Source: Synaphobranchus kaupii (lineage: Eukaryota; Chordata; Actinopteri; Anguilliformes; Synaphobranchidae). Taken from it: a DNA stretch of 64,000 nucleotides. Where the stretch lies: the NCBI GenBank assembly GCA_029718625.1, contig CM056383.1:22979930-23043929 (forward strand), written 5' to 3'. Below the pieces are notes generated by a model. It made no database searches. It saw only the letters and a program-made list of their open reading frames with translations, and was not told the DNA's origin. Position 1 is the first letter of the stretch. Each line of letters opens with the position of its first letter. The position numbers and the translations under genes are program-made. Shown here piece by piece: positions 44,566 to 56,903 of this stretch.

Positions 44566-46417
44566 CAGGGGTAGGCAACGAGAGCCGCAGGGTCTGCTGG
44601 TTTTTGTGTTCATATGACAACTACCAAAGGAACCAGGTGAGTTAACTGTGTAATCAACTGCTTTAATTGATCAATTAAGCACCAAGTAACAACAAAAACC
44701 AGCAGATCCTGCGGCTCTCAAGGACCAGGGTGAAATGTGGCGTGACGTGTGAGGTGGGAGGAGCCAAACGCAGCAAGGGGAATCATTAAGCCCTTAGGCC
44801 ACTAAGGCGGGATACCCCGCAGATAAGGGAGGGAGACAAAACAGGGAACACACACACCACAGCTACAGACCGGCTCACAGATAACCGAGCCAGAAATAAC
44901 ACGCCCTGTCTCGACAACGAGACGCATAAGAACAGGCGAGTAGCACAATGGCACAAACAAAACACACAGCACATAAACACAGGAAAAAACTAATACCAAT
45001 AGGTATAGGAGGAGGTGAAGGAACAGATAACGTTCCGTGGCTACTTCCAATAGCTAGCAGTCACATGCAGCAAACAGACCTGGGTAAACACCCGATCTCC
45101 CAGGAGAGAGAAACATTTTACAGGTGAGCCGACGGAACACCGTCGTCCCAATGCTTAACCAGCAAAATGACAAGCTAACAATAGAGCCACGCCCTAACCT
45201 CTCAAACAGGAGAAATGAAATGAGGCGAAGGAACAGATAATTAATGTACCTAGGCTAAAAGACTTGCAGTCAACCGCAAACATGTCCAACATCATCTAAC
45301 TGTCTCCCTAAGAGACGAATTGCACCGAAGGGCGAAACGAACTAAAGTTCCGAACCGAATCGCCCACATCTCCATACCCGGAGAAGGAAAGCACAAAAAG
45401 ATGATATGGACAGCTGCACCTTCACCAATCGAAACTGTCGGCTAACTGACTAACAAGCATAAGCCCTGCCTCTCAGTAAGGGGAAACGTAACGAGGCGAA
45501 CAGGAACAGAGACTTAACGTTCCATGGCTACTTAAATGAGTTCGCAGTCTGATGCAGCAAACATACCTGGGTAAACACCCGATCTCCCATGAGAAACATT
45601 TTACAGGTGAGCCGACGGAGCACCGTCGTCCCAAAACTTACTACCCAAAAGACACAGCGAACTTACATAAACACACGCCCTAGCCTCTTAGTAAGGTGAA
45701 ATGTAACGATAACCCCGACTCACAACAAAGGGGAATGTAACCCATGAGAAGGAGACTAAACAGGGAATAAACGTACCAAGCTACTAACTGGCTTAACGTA
45801 ACCCGGAAATCAGTAGAAGCTAACACGCCAGGTCTCTCTATAAGAAAACCATTTAACCGGCGAAAAGGGACAAAGAACAGCTACTCTACACTTCTAAGAG
45901 CTAAGCAACCCAGCCGAAGCGAAACGCCAGATCTCACATGAGACGACATGCACCGAGAGGCGAACAGAACACAGTTCCGACCATCGCCCAAATCTCCATA
46001 CACGGAGGAAAACGCACACAGGCGAACTAGAGCAGAGATTTTACAGTCCCAAACTTCTACGAGATAATCCACTACAAAGCCAGCAAGAAATAAGCCCTGC
46101 CTCAACAAAGAGACGTTAACAAAAGGCGAGTAGCCACAAATGGTACGAGAACTCACAGCCAACAAAAACACCACAGTACGTAACAATAAACAAACAAGTA
46201 ACAATTAATGTCGAAGACCAGCATGAAGGGAACGGTAGGCTTATATACATATCTCCGGTGACTACGACAGGTGTAACAGCTTAACAGAACCTCCCCCAAC
46301 TCAGCAGGGAGGAGCAAGCATCCACCAAAAGGGCAGCGCCCCCGCGTGGCCACCGAGGAAAACGACCGCATAGGACCACAGGGTCCAAAACCATGACACA
46401 GGGTTGGCTAACCCTTG
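44566..46417. mobile_element. hAT-like MITE split by a solo LTR
   Basis: The left end is CAGGGGTAGGCAAC (44566) and the right end TTGGCTAACCCTTG (ending 46417), with flanks CACTAGGC (44558-44565) and CCCTAGGC (46418-46425), seven of eight identical. The left part contains an inner inverted repeat (GAGAGCCGCAGGGTCTGCTG against CAGCAGATCCTGCGGCTCTC). The LTR lies between 44730 and 46399. Confidence 0.8.
44731..46398 (-). mobile_element. Solo LTR, 1668 bp, with 5-base duplication CAGGG
   Basis: It is bounded by CAGGG (44726-44730, 46399-46403). On the minus strand it begins TGTCATGGTTTTGG and ends CACATTTCA. It contains diverged internal direct repeats about 490 bases apart: CCTGGGTAAACACCCGATCT followed by ACAGGTGAGCCGACGG near 45080-45140 and again near 45570-45620. 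There is no coding sequence. Confidence 0.82.
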
Positions 46418-46429
46418 CCCTAGGCAATG

Positions 46430-46852
46430 CAAATGGCAATTGCGCATTGCCTTATGGAGCTACTGGCAACTGTCGGCATTGGCACCACCTGAATTCGATC
46501 TGAGACTGTGGGGCTAATCCATGCACCACAGCATGATGCCAAATGATGAGCTAAATGAGCCACCCAGCAGTATTATCTTATTATTTCAGATTTTGATTAT
46601 ATTTTGTTGTTCCATGTTTTTATTTTTCTATGGCTTGTTGTGGATATATTCTTTATGTATTCAGGATTTGGTTTGCATAGCTAATTTATACTTGTGCTTT
46701 AGTGAAGTCGATTATACACTTGCTGGTCTTGGAATGTTAGCCAGGTCTGGCACTGTTGCCAAGTCAAGTGAATGCAATTTTGTTTTCTTACATGTAAGTC
46801 GCTTTGGATAATAGCATCTCCTAAATGAATGACATGTAATGTAAATAAATTT
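46430..46852 (+). mobile_element. SINE-related sequence with recognisable 3' tail
   Basis: The tail GTAAGTCGCTTTGGATAATA, then GCATCTCCTAAATG and TGTAATGTAAAT at 46795-46850, matches the tail of the SINE at 10482-10697. The upstream part is diverged. A tRNA-like word (ATCGAATTCAGGT on the minus strand near 46492) may belong to another copy. Confidence 0.5.
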
Positions 46853-48960
46853 GGGATGAAGGTATCACTACTTCATCTCCTCTCCATTCAGGACCAACAT
46901 ATAATGACCCGTTTCCTCAGTTGCATTCCTCATCATCATCCCCCTCTCCTACATATTCAAGTTCCTTCTATCTACAGACAAACATGCCATTCACAGACTG
47001 ACGTCCCGCAGGAGCCTGTTTACACAGGACACTCCAAGCCAAATATTCGTTCAACCATCCACACAGCTGTCTCCACTGCCATCGTCAAGTTCGCCTGTAC
47101 GTCTTAAGATTATCTTCGCTCTGTTAACCTCACGGCCAGTTGGAAGTCTTCTTGTCGTAAACACTCTCAAATGCACAATGTGCAGTCAGGTGTGGTCAGG
47201 GCAAATCTATTGAACATTTTTTTTTTTTTTTCTTGCAATCACCCACCAGGCATTTTACAATGTAACTTTACAGTGTTGGTCATGGCAGTGCAGAGCAAGC
47301 CTTCCTTTGTAATCACATGCTGCTCATCGTGCTTTATTTTAACGAGCTTCAATTCACGGGAGATCTGTCAACCACCTAGACATTTATTGCCATTTTTTTC
47401 TTTTTCCCCCCTTCCTACAGGGATCTTTTTACAGTGTCACGGACCTGAATTGAACTACAATCAAACTGGAACCAGGCGATGTTAAAAAAAAGCATTTCAA
47501 AGGCCAATTTGTGACTGCATTCTTGGTTTACCGAAAATGCGAGGCGGTTCCAAATATATACGTATATTTCTTTTACTTTTGTTTCTGGATTCAATATGCA
47601 CTCAGAAAGCGTTTGTCACTAGTAAATAAAAACAGGCCAAGAGCCATGTGCACGTCGCTGGAGGGCACTCTGCATCAGTATGATAAGGCCCACTGAATGT
47701 TCACACCTCTTCACGGACAGCTCCAAGGGCCACGTCTCTGCCTCGACTTCGCCAGGAACCATGCTTTCCTACTTCACAGTCCAGACAGCCTGTATTTTGT
47801 CAGTCTACACCACTGATTTTTACTACAAAACATCATAATAGATTTTTTTTGTTGTAATAGATGTGTGGCACTTAATTTTGATTATGTGACTTCTGATTTC
47901 ATAAGACAATCTTTGTATCTTGATGGTGTACTGCTTTTTAAAAATGTAGAAAAGGGCAATATTTAACTTTTTTCTAATGGTTTGGTCACTCCAGAAAAAA
48001 TCATACATACTGGAAAAAAATCAATTTAGGGAGTTTTCACTGCTGTTAAACTCACTGTTGACCTTACAGGCTATAGGATGGTTAATATCTAATTTTATAA
48101 CTGGTTACCACCTCTATATGAAGAACTCCCAGGACATCAAAACCATAGGTCTGATTAAGTTGTTACTCTGAGATGTTGTATAGAGAGATACAGCGAATCT
48201 CCCTTGCTGTACTTTGTGCAATGCTTAAAAAAAATCCTTTTTAAAATGGAATCATTTTTACTGATACTTATGTCTATTGACAAATCAATGCAATTCCATG
48301 TTTTTAATGACTATCTTTGAGAACCTGTAATATTTCTGAATGGAAAAATTTAAAATAATACAATGCATGTGACCAACTCTGTGGACATCAGCTGAAACTG
48401 AAAAAATAATATTTTGGAAAGTGAGAAAGGTAGTGAGGACTTGATAATGCCTCCTCTGATGTAACACACACCCTGTCCTGGTAAGAGATTGAAGGCTTGA
48501 CTGCTGTAGGGTCTGGTTACAGTGCTTGCACTTGGCCTGCGGTTCCAGGGTCTGTTTTTCTGTATACGGCCAGGGTGTCTGACAATGGAATGATATGTGA
48601 GATCAGGCCCCGAAAGGTCTAAAGTTCAGCAGGTCTTGAAGTAGCGGATTTGCTGCTCCCATTTGACTCCTGCTTCATTATGAGCTATCATTCTTTCCGG
48701 AAGCACTGCATTTGAGCGTGTGCAGTCCTGAAAGCTGTGAATATGTTATGTACGTGTATATGGTTATGTAATCTTAACATTAGATTAGTATACAATTGAT
48801 CCTTCAACAGAAATTGAATGTGCGGAAAATATATTAAATAAAATCTTGTTGAGGTTTTGCGACACTTCACAATATATGGTTAAAAAAATGCTGCTTTCAG
48901 ATATTACAATATATTACATTGTTATTAAATATTTTTTCATTTTATTTTCAAAAAAAGTCG
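46853..48960. other. Intergenic sequence, nothing recognised
   Basis: AT-rich with no exon, tRNA-like box or paired inverted ends that I can support. Confidence 0.35.
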
Positions 48961-49255
48961 AGGGGCCACATGTATAAACAGTGCTGAGCAGAAAAATACC
49001 CTCAGAAAGAAGCGTAAGCAAGTTTCCACGCAGAAATTCAGATGTATAATATACAGTAACACGTGCAGTGAGAATCCGCGTACCTCTGCACATGATGGAC
49101 ACCATACGTACGCAATGTTTGGAGTCCGTGTGATATGGCGACACCGTGACAGAAAGGCAGAGGTAGAAAATGCTAAACTTTTTTTCAGCATATTTCTGAG
49201 AACTGAGCGTTCTTTTATGCATTCTTTTACTCGGAGTTTTATACATGTGGCCCCT
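48961..49255. mobile_element. MITE, 295 bp
   Basis: The inverted ends are AGGGGCCACATGTATAAA (48961) and TTTTATACATGTGGCCCCT (ending 49255). The interior has no coding frame of interest. No clear target duplication was found. Confidence 0.8.
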
Positions 49256-49428
49256 GATATTTACAAAGTACTGAAGTATATTCCATTTCTGTAATGTTCT
49301 TTTATGGAATTATGAGAAAATTTGCTTTTCTTACAGACATAACTCTCTGTGTGGTTACAATACAGATAGTTATTTTATTTCAGTGAGTGGTCTGTATTTT
49401 ATATGACTGAGAGGATAAGACTTCAAGA

Positions 49429-49588
49429 GCCTGATTTACTAAGACTTTTATCATGTGTAAAACCTTTTAACACACAACTAATAACACAACCAATGATTGT
49501 GCAAAACAAATACCATGATCATTGGTCATGTTATTGGTTTTGCGTCTACAAAATGTTTTGCACATGCTAGAGTCTTAGTAAATTAGGC
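49429..49588. mobile_element. MITE, 160 bp
   Basis: The ends GCCTGATTTACTAAGAC and GTCTTAGTAAATTAGGC are inverted repeats, and the interior contains the inverted words CCAATGATTGTG/CATGATCATTGG. There is no coding capacity. Confidence 0.75.
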
Positions 49589-51214
49589 CCCAAGTTTTAA
49601 CAGCTAACCAAAACAACTCCCCATCCCATCCACTTGGTGACGGACAAGTGGAAATCTTTATTTAAACAAAATTTGATCAAACTAAATTTGCCATAAGCTT
49701 GGGTTGGACAGGGGAACATAACCTGGAGGCAAACCCAGAGCCTTCCACATGGACAAGTAGTTTCTAGACAGAACAGGTCCCACACCGGAGCCATGTGAGT
49801 TATCAGACATTACAACGTGAATGTGAAGTAAGTGACACACAAAACAAAGCCACTGTGGTGGTATGCTCCTTTTCAAGACAACTACAGAGTGGAGAGACCG
49901 GATGGCATCAGATGGTTGTGCCAAGAGTTGGCTTTCTCTGAACATGTCTTAAATTATTATGGATACGGCAACACAGGACACCGGCAAAATGCCGGCACCC
50001 TCTAAACCAGCTTTGTGTACACTTATTTATCTATGCTGTCATTCAAAAAACCAACTGCTTGCCATTTGTTCATATGGTGGTCCCCTGCCAATAGCAACTG
50101 AGCAAATGCACCATCTGCTGGTCATACCTAGAATTGGATCCTCGCATTCTTCATACATTCAGTTTGTGTTTGTCCGAGCCAGATGTTTCTAGTTAAACAG
50201 TTATGTACCATGACATACTAAATCACAGCATTATATAATGAAATGAATCCATTTCAAAAGGTATTACAGCATTTTTTAGAGTTGACCTGATAGCACAACC
50301 TCACTGAAATGTATTTTACAGAAATTGTGAAGCACAACACCAAGTGACAACGAGCTTATGAGGACAGACACCTGTCACGTCCACGGCATCATGCATCATC
50401 AGGAGGAAGTGAGATCACAGAGTTCTTCCTCCAGACAGGAGGACTCTCATTTTGAAACGTGAAAATCAGAGCTGAATTTGTAGATTCACTGACAAATGAA
50501 ATAACACAAATACTGACATAAAAAGTAAGTTCCTTATTTTTTTAGCTCATTCTTTATTTTAACTTTTCAGGGGAGAATTTGATGGCGTGTGTGGTAGTTT
50601 GAATGCTTTACACATATATGCACACATGCACAGAAGCGGAATCTATTGCTTACATCTGAAATATCACTAGGTCAATTGAGTTGTAGGTTGGTGGATTTGG
50701 CTGCTTGAATACACTCCATAGCCCTCCATGTAACAGAGAGGACATCACAGACATGATCCAAATAAAAGCTAAATTATTCAGCTTTAGCAACAGAAAAAGG
50801 CTTTAATTAAGAAGCTGTAACTCTCCATGAGATATTGGGCGGGCGCATGCCCCATACCTATGCAGCACCGAGAGTTTGGCACTTTTCAGGGTTTCCTACC
50901 GACGTAACCACAATGACCATAGACACTCAGCCCTTAAAAACATTAACTTCTGTATGCTCTGACCTCATGTAACCACACAGGATTCAGATACAACTTCACA
51001 CATCCACACAATAAAGCCCCAAACTTTGGTTATGTTGCCGTTTTTCTCCTTCTTCTTCCTATTTTTCCTGCCAAACTGCCTGCCTCCGTCGCGATGTTAT
51101 TCTTTGAGGGTATGGTCCGTATACCTGCTCATCAAGCTTATCGCCCAATAAAAAAAACGCTTCATACTAATGTTTTTTAATGTTAATATAGCTAATGGCT
51201 CCATGCTTTCCAAG
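49589..51214. other. Intergenic sequence, one repeat fragment
   Basis: Apart from the fragment at 50848-50880 shared with 1716-1751 nothing was recognised. Confidence 0.35.
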
Positions 51215-51295
51215 AAGCTATTGTGGCCTAATGGCTAGAGTTGCAGTCTCTCACACACAGGATTGTAGGTTCGAGCAGGGCACATGCTTATTTTC
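51215..51295 (+). mobile_element. tRNA-like SINE head
   Basis: TGTGGCCTAATGGCTAGAGT (A-box-like) followed at tRNA spacing by GTAGGTTCGAGCAGG (B-box-like). It does not end like a mature tRNA gene, so a SINE head or tRNA pseudogene is likelier than a functional tRNA. Confidence 0.5.
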
Positions 51296-51377
51296 CACAA
51301 AAACAATGTGCAACTGTTAAGTACTTCTCATTTATTAGACTGTTATTATTTTCACATTAACACATTAACATCTTTTC

Positions 51378-53045
51378 ATTGCAAAGGCAAAAGAGATTTC
51401 CATTAACTGTTCAATGTTTCACTTGTATTTCACTTGTACTATATCACACCCTCCCCAAACCGGACGCTGGCTCTTGTCTGGTTTGGGGAGGGTTACGCTC
51501 TGCTCTGCGGTCATGACTGACTGACTGTGGAAACCGAACCTCAACGTACCCTTGCCTCGGCCAACATTTCTTTATTCATTAATTTCTTCACTTCAGCTCT
51601 GTTCACTTTTTCCTTTTCACACATAACACAATGTCACCATAAAATTAACTACTAGGAAAATTAAGAGTTTACGATAATAGCCTACATTAAGAATTGATAA
51701 TAGCCTCCTATAAGCTGTAATCCTTTAAGACATTGGATTTATAAACCGCCAATTCCCCAAACATATCTGATTCATGGTTAGTCACTATAAAAAAAAAAAA
51801 CAATAGCCTCCGAATGTGGCTCTACACTACTCTGCAGATAATGTAGCTTACTGCAAACACTCTTAATAATAATAATAAATATAATAATAATAATAAGAAG
51901 AAGAATCTCTGGTATGTACTTTCTTAGTAGTATCTATTGTTTTCTTTCTGGCTAAGATTCCTGGGAAATATGCGTTGTCCAATTAAGCCTGTTAGCCAAC
52001 ATTACTGTTGCCAGAAAAATGTCAGTCTGCTTCTAATCAGGAAGCAGATACAAGCTAGGCTACTACGAAGCGAATCAACATGCCTTATAGCCTACATTCA
52101 TTGCACTACAGAAAACGAAACTAAACCTAGCTGTCCGGTACCAACACATTTCCCGCAGGTAACGTTCTACACTACCGGAAAAAAAGGCAAAAGACATTTC
52201 CAATATTAACTGTTCAATGTTTCACTTGTAGCCTATTTCACTTGTACTACAGCGAAATGGTGAAAGTCAGGCCGACACTGACAAATGGCCTATATCACGT
52301 GACTATACCCCTTTGGTCTTTCTGGGTAGCGTCAAGCCTTAATATTGCGAAAGACGTGGGTTCGTACCTCGCCTGGTTGATATTAAAGTGTAATTTCATT
52401 TTGAACTCAAACAGTGTGCACATGTTCTGGTTTTCTCATGCAAGAATGTTTTTTTATTGCAAAGGCAAAGACACGTTTACAATATTAACTGTTCACTTGT
52501 AGCCTGTTAAACAATTCAGTTAGCTAGGCTAGCTAACGTTATGGGAACAGGCATCCCGTGGCCATTTGTCAAGCAAAGAAAAAAGTTTCAACGCAGAATA
52601 TCATCTGGTTAACATCGCGTTCTTGCATTAATGTAAAAATGCCATTGGCTACATGTTTTAATCTCACACAAATGCCTCCGAACATTGCTCTAGTCTACGC
52701 TACTCTGCAGACAATGTATCTTACTGCAAACACTTTTCATTATAATAATAATCAGAAGAATAATCTCTGGTAGTACTTTCTTAGTAGTACCCTAGCTATT
52801 GTTTTCCTGCTGGCAAAGATTCCTGGGAAATATGCGTTGTCCAATTAAGCTTGTTAGCCAACGTTAGTTTTGCCAGAGAAACGTCAGTCAGCTGCTAGTC
52901 AGGAAGCAGGTACAAGCTAGGCTACTACTACTTATACATCCATTGCACTACAGAACACTAAACTAAACCTAGCTACATGGTCCGGTACCAAAATATTTCC
53001 AGCAGACAACGTTAGACTACACTACCGGGAAAAAAACTGCGAAGG
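51378..53045. repeat. Local multi-copy tandem duplication
   Basis: Units start near 51378, 52186 and 52457 with ATTGCAAAGGCAAA-type words and TATTAACTGTTCA. The long units share ATTCCTGGGAAATATGCGTT, then GTCCAATTAAGC (51957 and 52819), ACTCTGCAGA[TC]AATGTA and the ends ACACTACCGG. The middle unit is short and contains a tRNA-like B box (GGGTTCGTACCTC near 52360). Divergence is several percent. Confidence 0.75.
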
Positions 53046-53568
53046 TATTAAGCTGTGATGAAGTTCGGCAGCTCGTAGCCCAGACATGGAAGCTTGGAGT
53101 TACGCATCCGACAAGCCAGTGTTGAATAGCCTGACGTTATTTCTATAGAATACTAATACGCCTATTTTACAACTGTATTTCCATATTTTAGGCTGTACAT
53201 ATTTCTTTCAGCTACAATGTGTTTGCGTCTAGCCTATTGTGCATGCATGTCTCCATATAGACTTGGTTAATTCATTTACATGCTTCTTCATGATCCATAG
53301 TTCAGGTGTTGCTGTTCATTGTATTTCATTAGACATTAAAAACAGCTCATCAACAAACTCTTTTAATGTAATTGTGGGCTATCGGTAATAGGAGAAATGT
53401 TATCATTCTCGTCAGTAGAGCTGGTTACGCGAATGTCTGCATGCATTTATTTGGAATGCATGTACTATTCTGTATGCATGTATCTCTCGATGTCATTATC
53501 TTCATGCATTGTTCATCATTAGTTAGCTACCAAAAATAAGTGATATCTGAACAAAAAGTCTCCGACGT

Positions 53569-54748
53569 AAAAAAAGCCAAGTTACTCACGCATAGCCTAC
53601 ATAGCGCTGTCTATAAGTCCTTAATTCCAACTTGCAAAAACTAGGCCTGCTTTTAAAAGTATTGATATCAAAATGTGGCAAGTTACAACTAACAATATTG
53701 CTTATCGGAGCTCACACTAAATAAACTAGCTCTATTCCAAAGCAATGCTATCCAAACTTTCCTAAATTATATAATGCAACTTGGCCCTGTGTTTCTTCAT
53801 CTTACCATCTCAAGAGAATGTGGTCTGTATGAAAACTGTATGTTCCACATCAAACTACAAAATGAGAATAATTTATAGTGGAAATACTTTGATTCAGATG
53901 TGTTGCACTTAGAAATTAAACAGAAACATTACTACACTATAGGGCATGTTTGAATAATTGTCTGCATCCACTGCTTTGGGTCTATGAAAAGCACAGAATG
54001 AATAAAATGTATTATTATTATTATTATTATTATGTATTTATTGATTTATTTATCCGGAATATTTGGATTTCTATCAAAAATTGTGTGGTCCTACAGAGCA
54101 TAGATATCCTTGTGTTCACAAAATTCTGTTCGCAAATATCATAACTATTATTATGTTAAGAAAACTAGTACTATTACTTATTTGCCATCATCTGACCCAC
54201 AAACATGTCTGGATACGTTTGTAAAAATGCTATATGTACGGTATTTTAAAAATATTACTTATTTTTACTGGCATTTATTTATTCATCCCCCCTTTCTCTA
54301 TTGTACATGATGTTTCTTGATATAAATGTCTGCTTGTGAATTGTAAAGAAATCTGTAGCAGCAGTTATCATTTTAAAACCTGTACATTTTCTAAAGTAAA
54401 CTTACCAACAAAGTATAACCATAACCTTTCTGGAGTGTCATTATTCATCAACTGTTAAAAACATTAATTGAAATCATATGTTGTTCCATGAGGCACAATC
54501 TCTTCATATGCTAAGATGAAGAAACACAGGGCCAAGTTGCATTATATAATTTAGGAAAGTTTGGATAGCATTGCTTTGGAATAGAGCTAGTTTATTTAGT
54601 GTGAGCTACGATAAGCAATATTGTTAGTTGTAACTTGGCCACATTTTGATATCAATACTTTTAAAGGCAGGCCTAGTTTTTGCAAGTTGGAATTAAGGAC
54701 TTATAGACAGCACTCTGTAGGCTATGTGTGAGTAACTTGGCTTTTTTT
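53569..54748 (+). mobile_element. Long-inverted-repeat element, most complete copy (1180 bp)
   Basis: The left arm, 53569-53815 (starts AAAAAAAGCCAAGTTACTCA), is the near-perfect reverse complement of the right arm, 54511-54748 (ends GAGTAACTTGGCTTTTTTTT), giving inverted repeats of about 240 bases. The 700-base centre has no transposase; its frames encode only Tyr runs from an ATT repeat. Copies at 37751-38817 and 2290-3110 prove it is a family. No target duplication could be set because of A/T runs at the ends. Confidence 0.9.
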
Positions 54749-54749
54749 T

Positions 54750-55414
54750 CTTTTGGTCAGATCACAGTATACTGTGTGGGGGTGAGAATTCATTCTTTCA
54801 CAGCACTGCAGGCTGAATTCAGACACTAATATTCTCACTTCATTATTGGGCATAACATTTAGAAAAATGTGAATATAACAGACCCGTTCATGTGGCATCC
54901 ATATAAACAAGCCATGCACGTTAACCTTTTAGCATCCGGAACCATCCATTTCCCAAGCCTGTAACATGCAGCCTTTTCCCCGGTGCTCATACGTTTCCAA
55001 TGCTACGCTTCAACCCCCAGGACTAATCTCAGCTCTGCCCGTCCTGGCTGATGGTTTGCAGATTGACGGAGGTGTCTACAGACTCACAATATGCCTGCGT
55101 GTGATGAGGTGGCATGCGAAGGGTGTGGCCCCACCTGGTCCATCGAAAGGAAGGCCTTGCTTGCATTTCTGACTGGCTAATGACTACGGGCCACCCAGTT
55201 GAATGGGTCATGTTCAATAGCGGTAACACTCATAGCTTCATAGCTAGGAGTCTCCTGATTGGCTCCTTGCTAGTGGATCTCAGCATAGTCAGAAGAGTTA
55301 TGAGCCCATAATGTTAGCTCCAGAGAACTAGACTTGCTATTGTATCATTGCCTGTTCTACTGTAGTGATGAAATACACATTACTGTTGAAAGTAAAAAAA
55401 GTAAATAGCCATAG
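54750..55414. other. Intergenic sequence, nothing recognised
   Basis: No exon or repeat family could be supported between the long-inverted-repeat element and the nested LTRs. Confidence 0.35.
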
Positions 55415-55420
55415 ATTACC

Positions 55421-56897
55421 TGTCACGTCTCGTGCCTCCATGTCTTAGTCTATTTCTGGTTTTTCCGTTTATATGTATTTTCTATCTGGTAGTCCGTTCC
55501 GTGTTTTCCCTCTCTCCCTCCATTTTGTGTCTCCACTTCCCCGCACCTGAATTGTGTTTTCTCATTCGTTTCGTCTCACCTGTTCTTCGTTGTTTCTTTG
55601 TTAGTATAATGGGGAAGTCGGGTTCAGAGGACCAGAAGCGACAGAAAGTATAAAAGTCTAAAATAAACCACGGAGTGGAATACCAATAAAGCGGAACCGT
55701 GTCCGCAATAGGGAAGGAAAACACAAAGAAATAGGGAACAAAACTCCCGGCATAGCCAAAAAAAGACAACCCACAAAATAGGGCTCTGAACTCGAGCAGG
55801 GTACAGGTAGAAAATACCTCAGACTCTCAATTTAGAGAGAGGACTAAACGGAGGTAAGATAAACAGAAACGAAAAGATAGTGACCCACAATAACAGGGCG
55901 AAAAACTTGAAGGCTTGAGTATAGATAGAAAAGAAGAGATATAATCTCTCACTCTCAATACCAGAGAGCAGTAGCAGAGAGATAAAAGAAAAGGAAAAAG
56001 TAAAGTAAAAACTGTCTCAATGAGAACAGAACAGGAGAGCAGAAACAAGGGACAGAATGCAAAACTGAAACAAAATCCTAAAGGAACACTAATGCACATA
56101 AAGGCAAGTCCCGCATTACTCCAATGCAAAGCGATGAAGCAAAGTGGTCTCCTTTAAATGCCTAAGCCTATACCTTAACAGCAACGTGAAGTTAGTAAGA
56201 CAACAACGAAGCACCGGAAAACGGAAGCTCAGAGCTTTTATAGGCGGCAGGTAACCTAGGACAGGTGAAAGGAATAAGTGCCTAGAGGAAACGAAAACCC
56301 GGAACGGACGACGGAAAAATAAAGCAAGAGCGCCCTCGTACCGCTCCAGGAAGGAACGACCGCAGAAACCACAAGAAGCTACCAAAACCATGACAGTTAG
56401 TTTTGTATTTAGTCTCCTCTGTTTCTGTGTTCTCTGCCAGATTGTTTTGTGCCCTGCCTGGTGCTTGCGTCTCATCACTTTCCAGCATTATATACCTTCC
56501 TGTTCCCTGCCTGTTTCCTGCCTGCTCCTCTTTCCTGTGTCCAGTCCTGTGTACCCATCCAGTTCCTGTTCTCCTGCCTGTCCAGCCTGGTCCTGTCCTG
56601 CCTGTTCCTGTTCCAGCCCTGCTCCAGCCCCCCTGTCCACCTGCCCTTCCCTGTCCTAGCCCTGCTCCTACCCTTCGCCCTCCTGATCCCCAGCTCTGCC
56701 TGTTCCTGGACTTTGCTTTTGCTCATCCTGCATTTCCCCGCTCACTGGACATTGACCCCTGTCTGGATTTGACTACATTTCTGCTTGCCCTCTATAGCAC
56801 TGTTTGCTGGATATTGACATGTGTGTGTCGACCACGAATAAAGCCTATTCCTATTTATTCTGGTGTCTGCGATTGGTTTCGATCTGTTCATGTAACA
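55421..56897 (+). mobile_element. Solo LTR interrupted by another LTR
   Basis: It starts TGTCACGTCTCGTG, ends CATGTAACA and is flanked by ATTACC (55415-55420, 56898-56903). A polyadenylation signal AATAAA is at 56837-56842. Without the nested LTR it is about 680 bases. The 3' half is rich in CCTGTTCCTG/CCAGCCC words, which create open frames that are not genes. Confidence 0.82.
55605..56395 (-). mobile_element. Solo LTR nested in the LTR, 791 bp
   Basis: It is bounded by GTTAG (55600-55604, 56396-56400). On the minus strand it begins TGTCATGGTTTTGG. Its other end reads TATAATGGGG on the printed strand, where the related LTR at 32348 has TGTAAGGGG, so the terminal CA has mutated. It is younger than the host LTR. 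Confidence 0.82.
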
Positions 56898-56903
56898 ATT
56901 ACC

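Noticed and set aside
51215..51295. A functional tRNA gene
   Set aside because: A- and B-box-like words are present, but a complete cloverleaf and a terminator run could not be drawn. SINE heads of this kind are frequent in the window.
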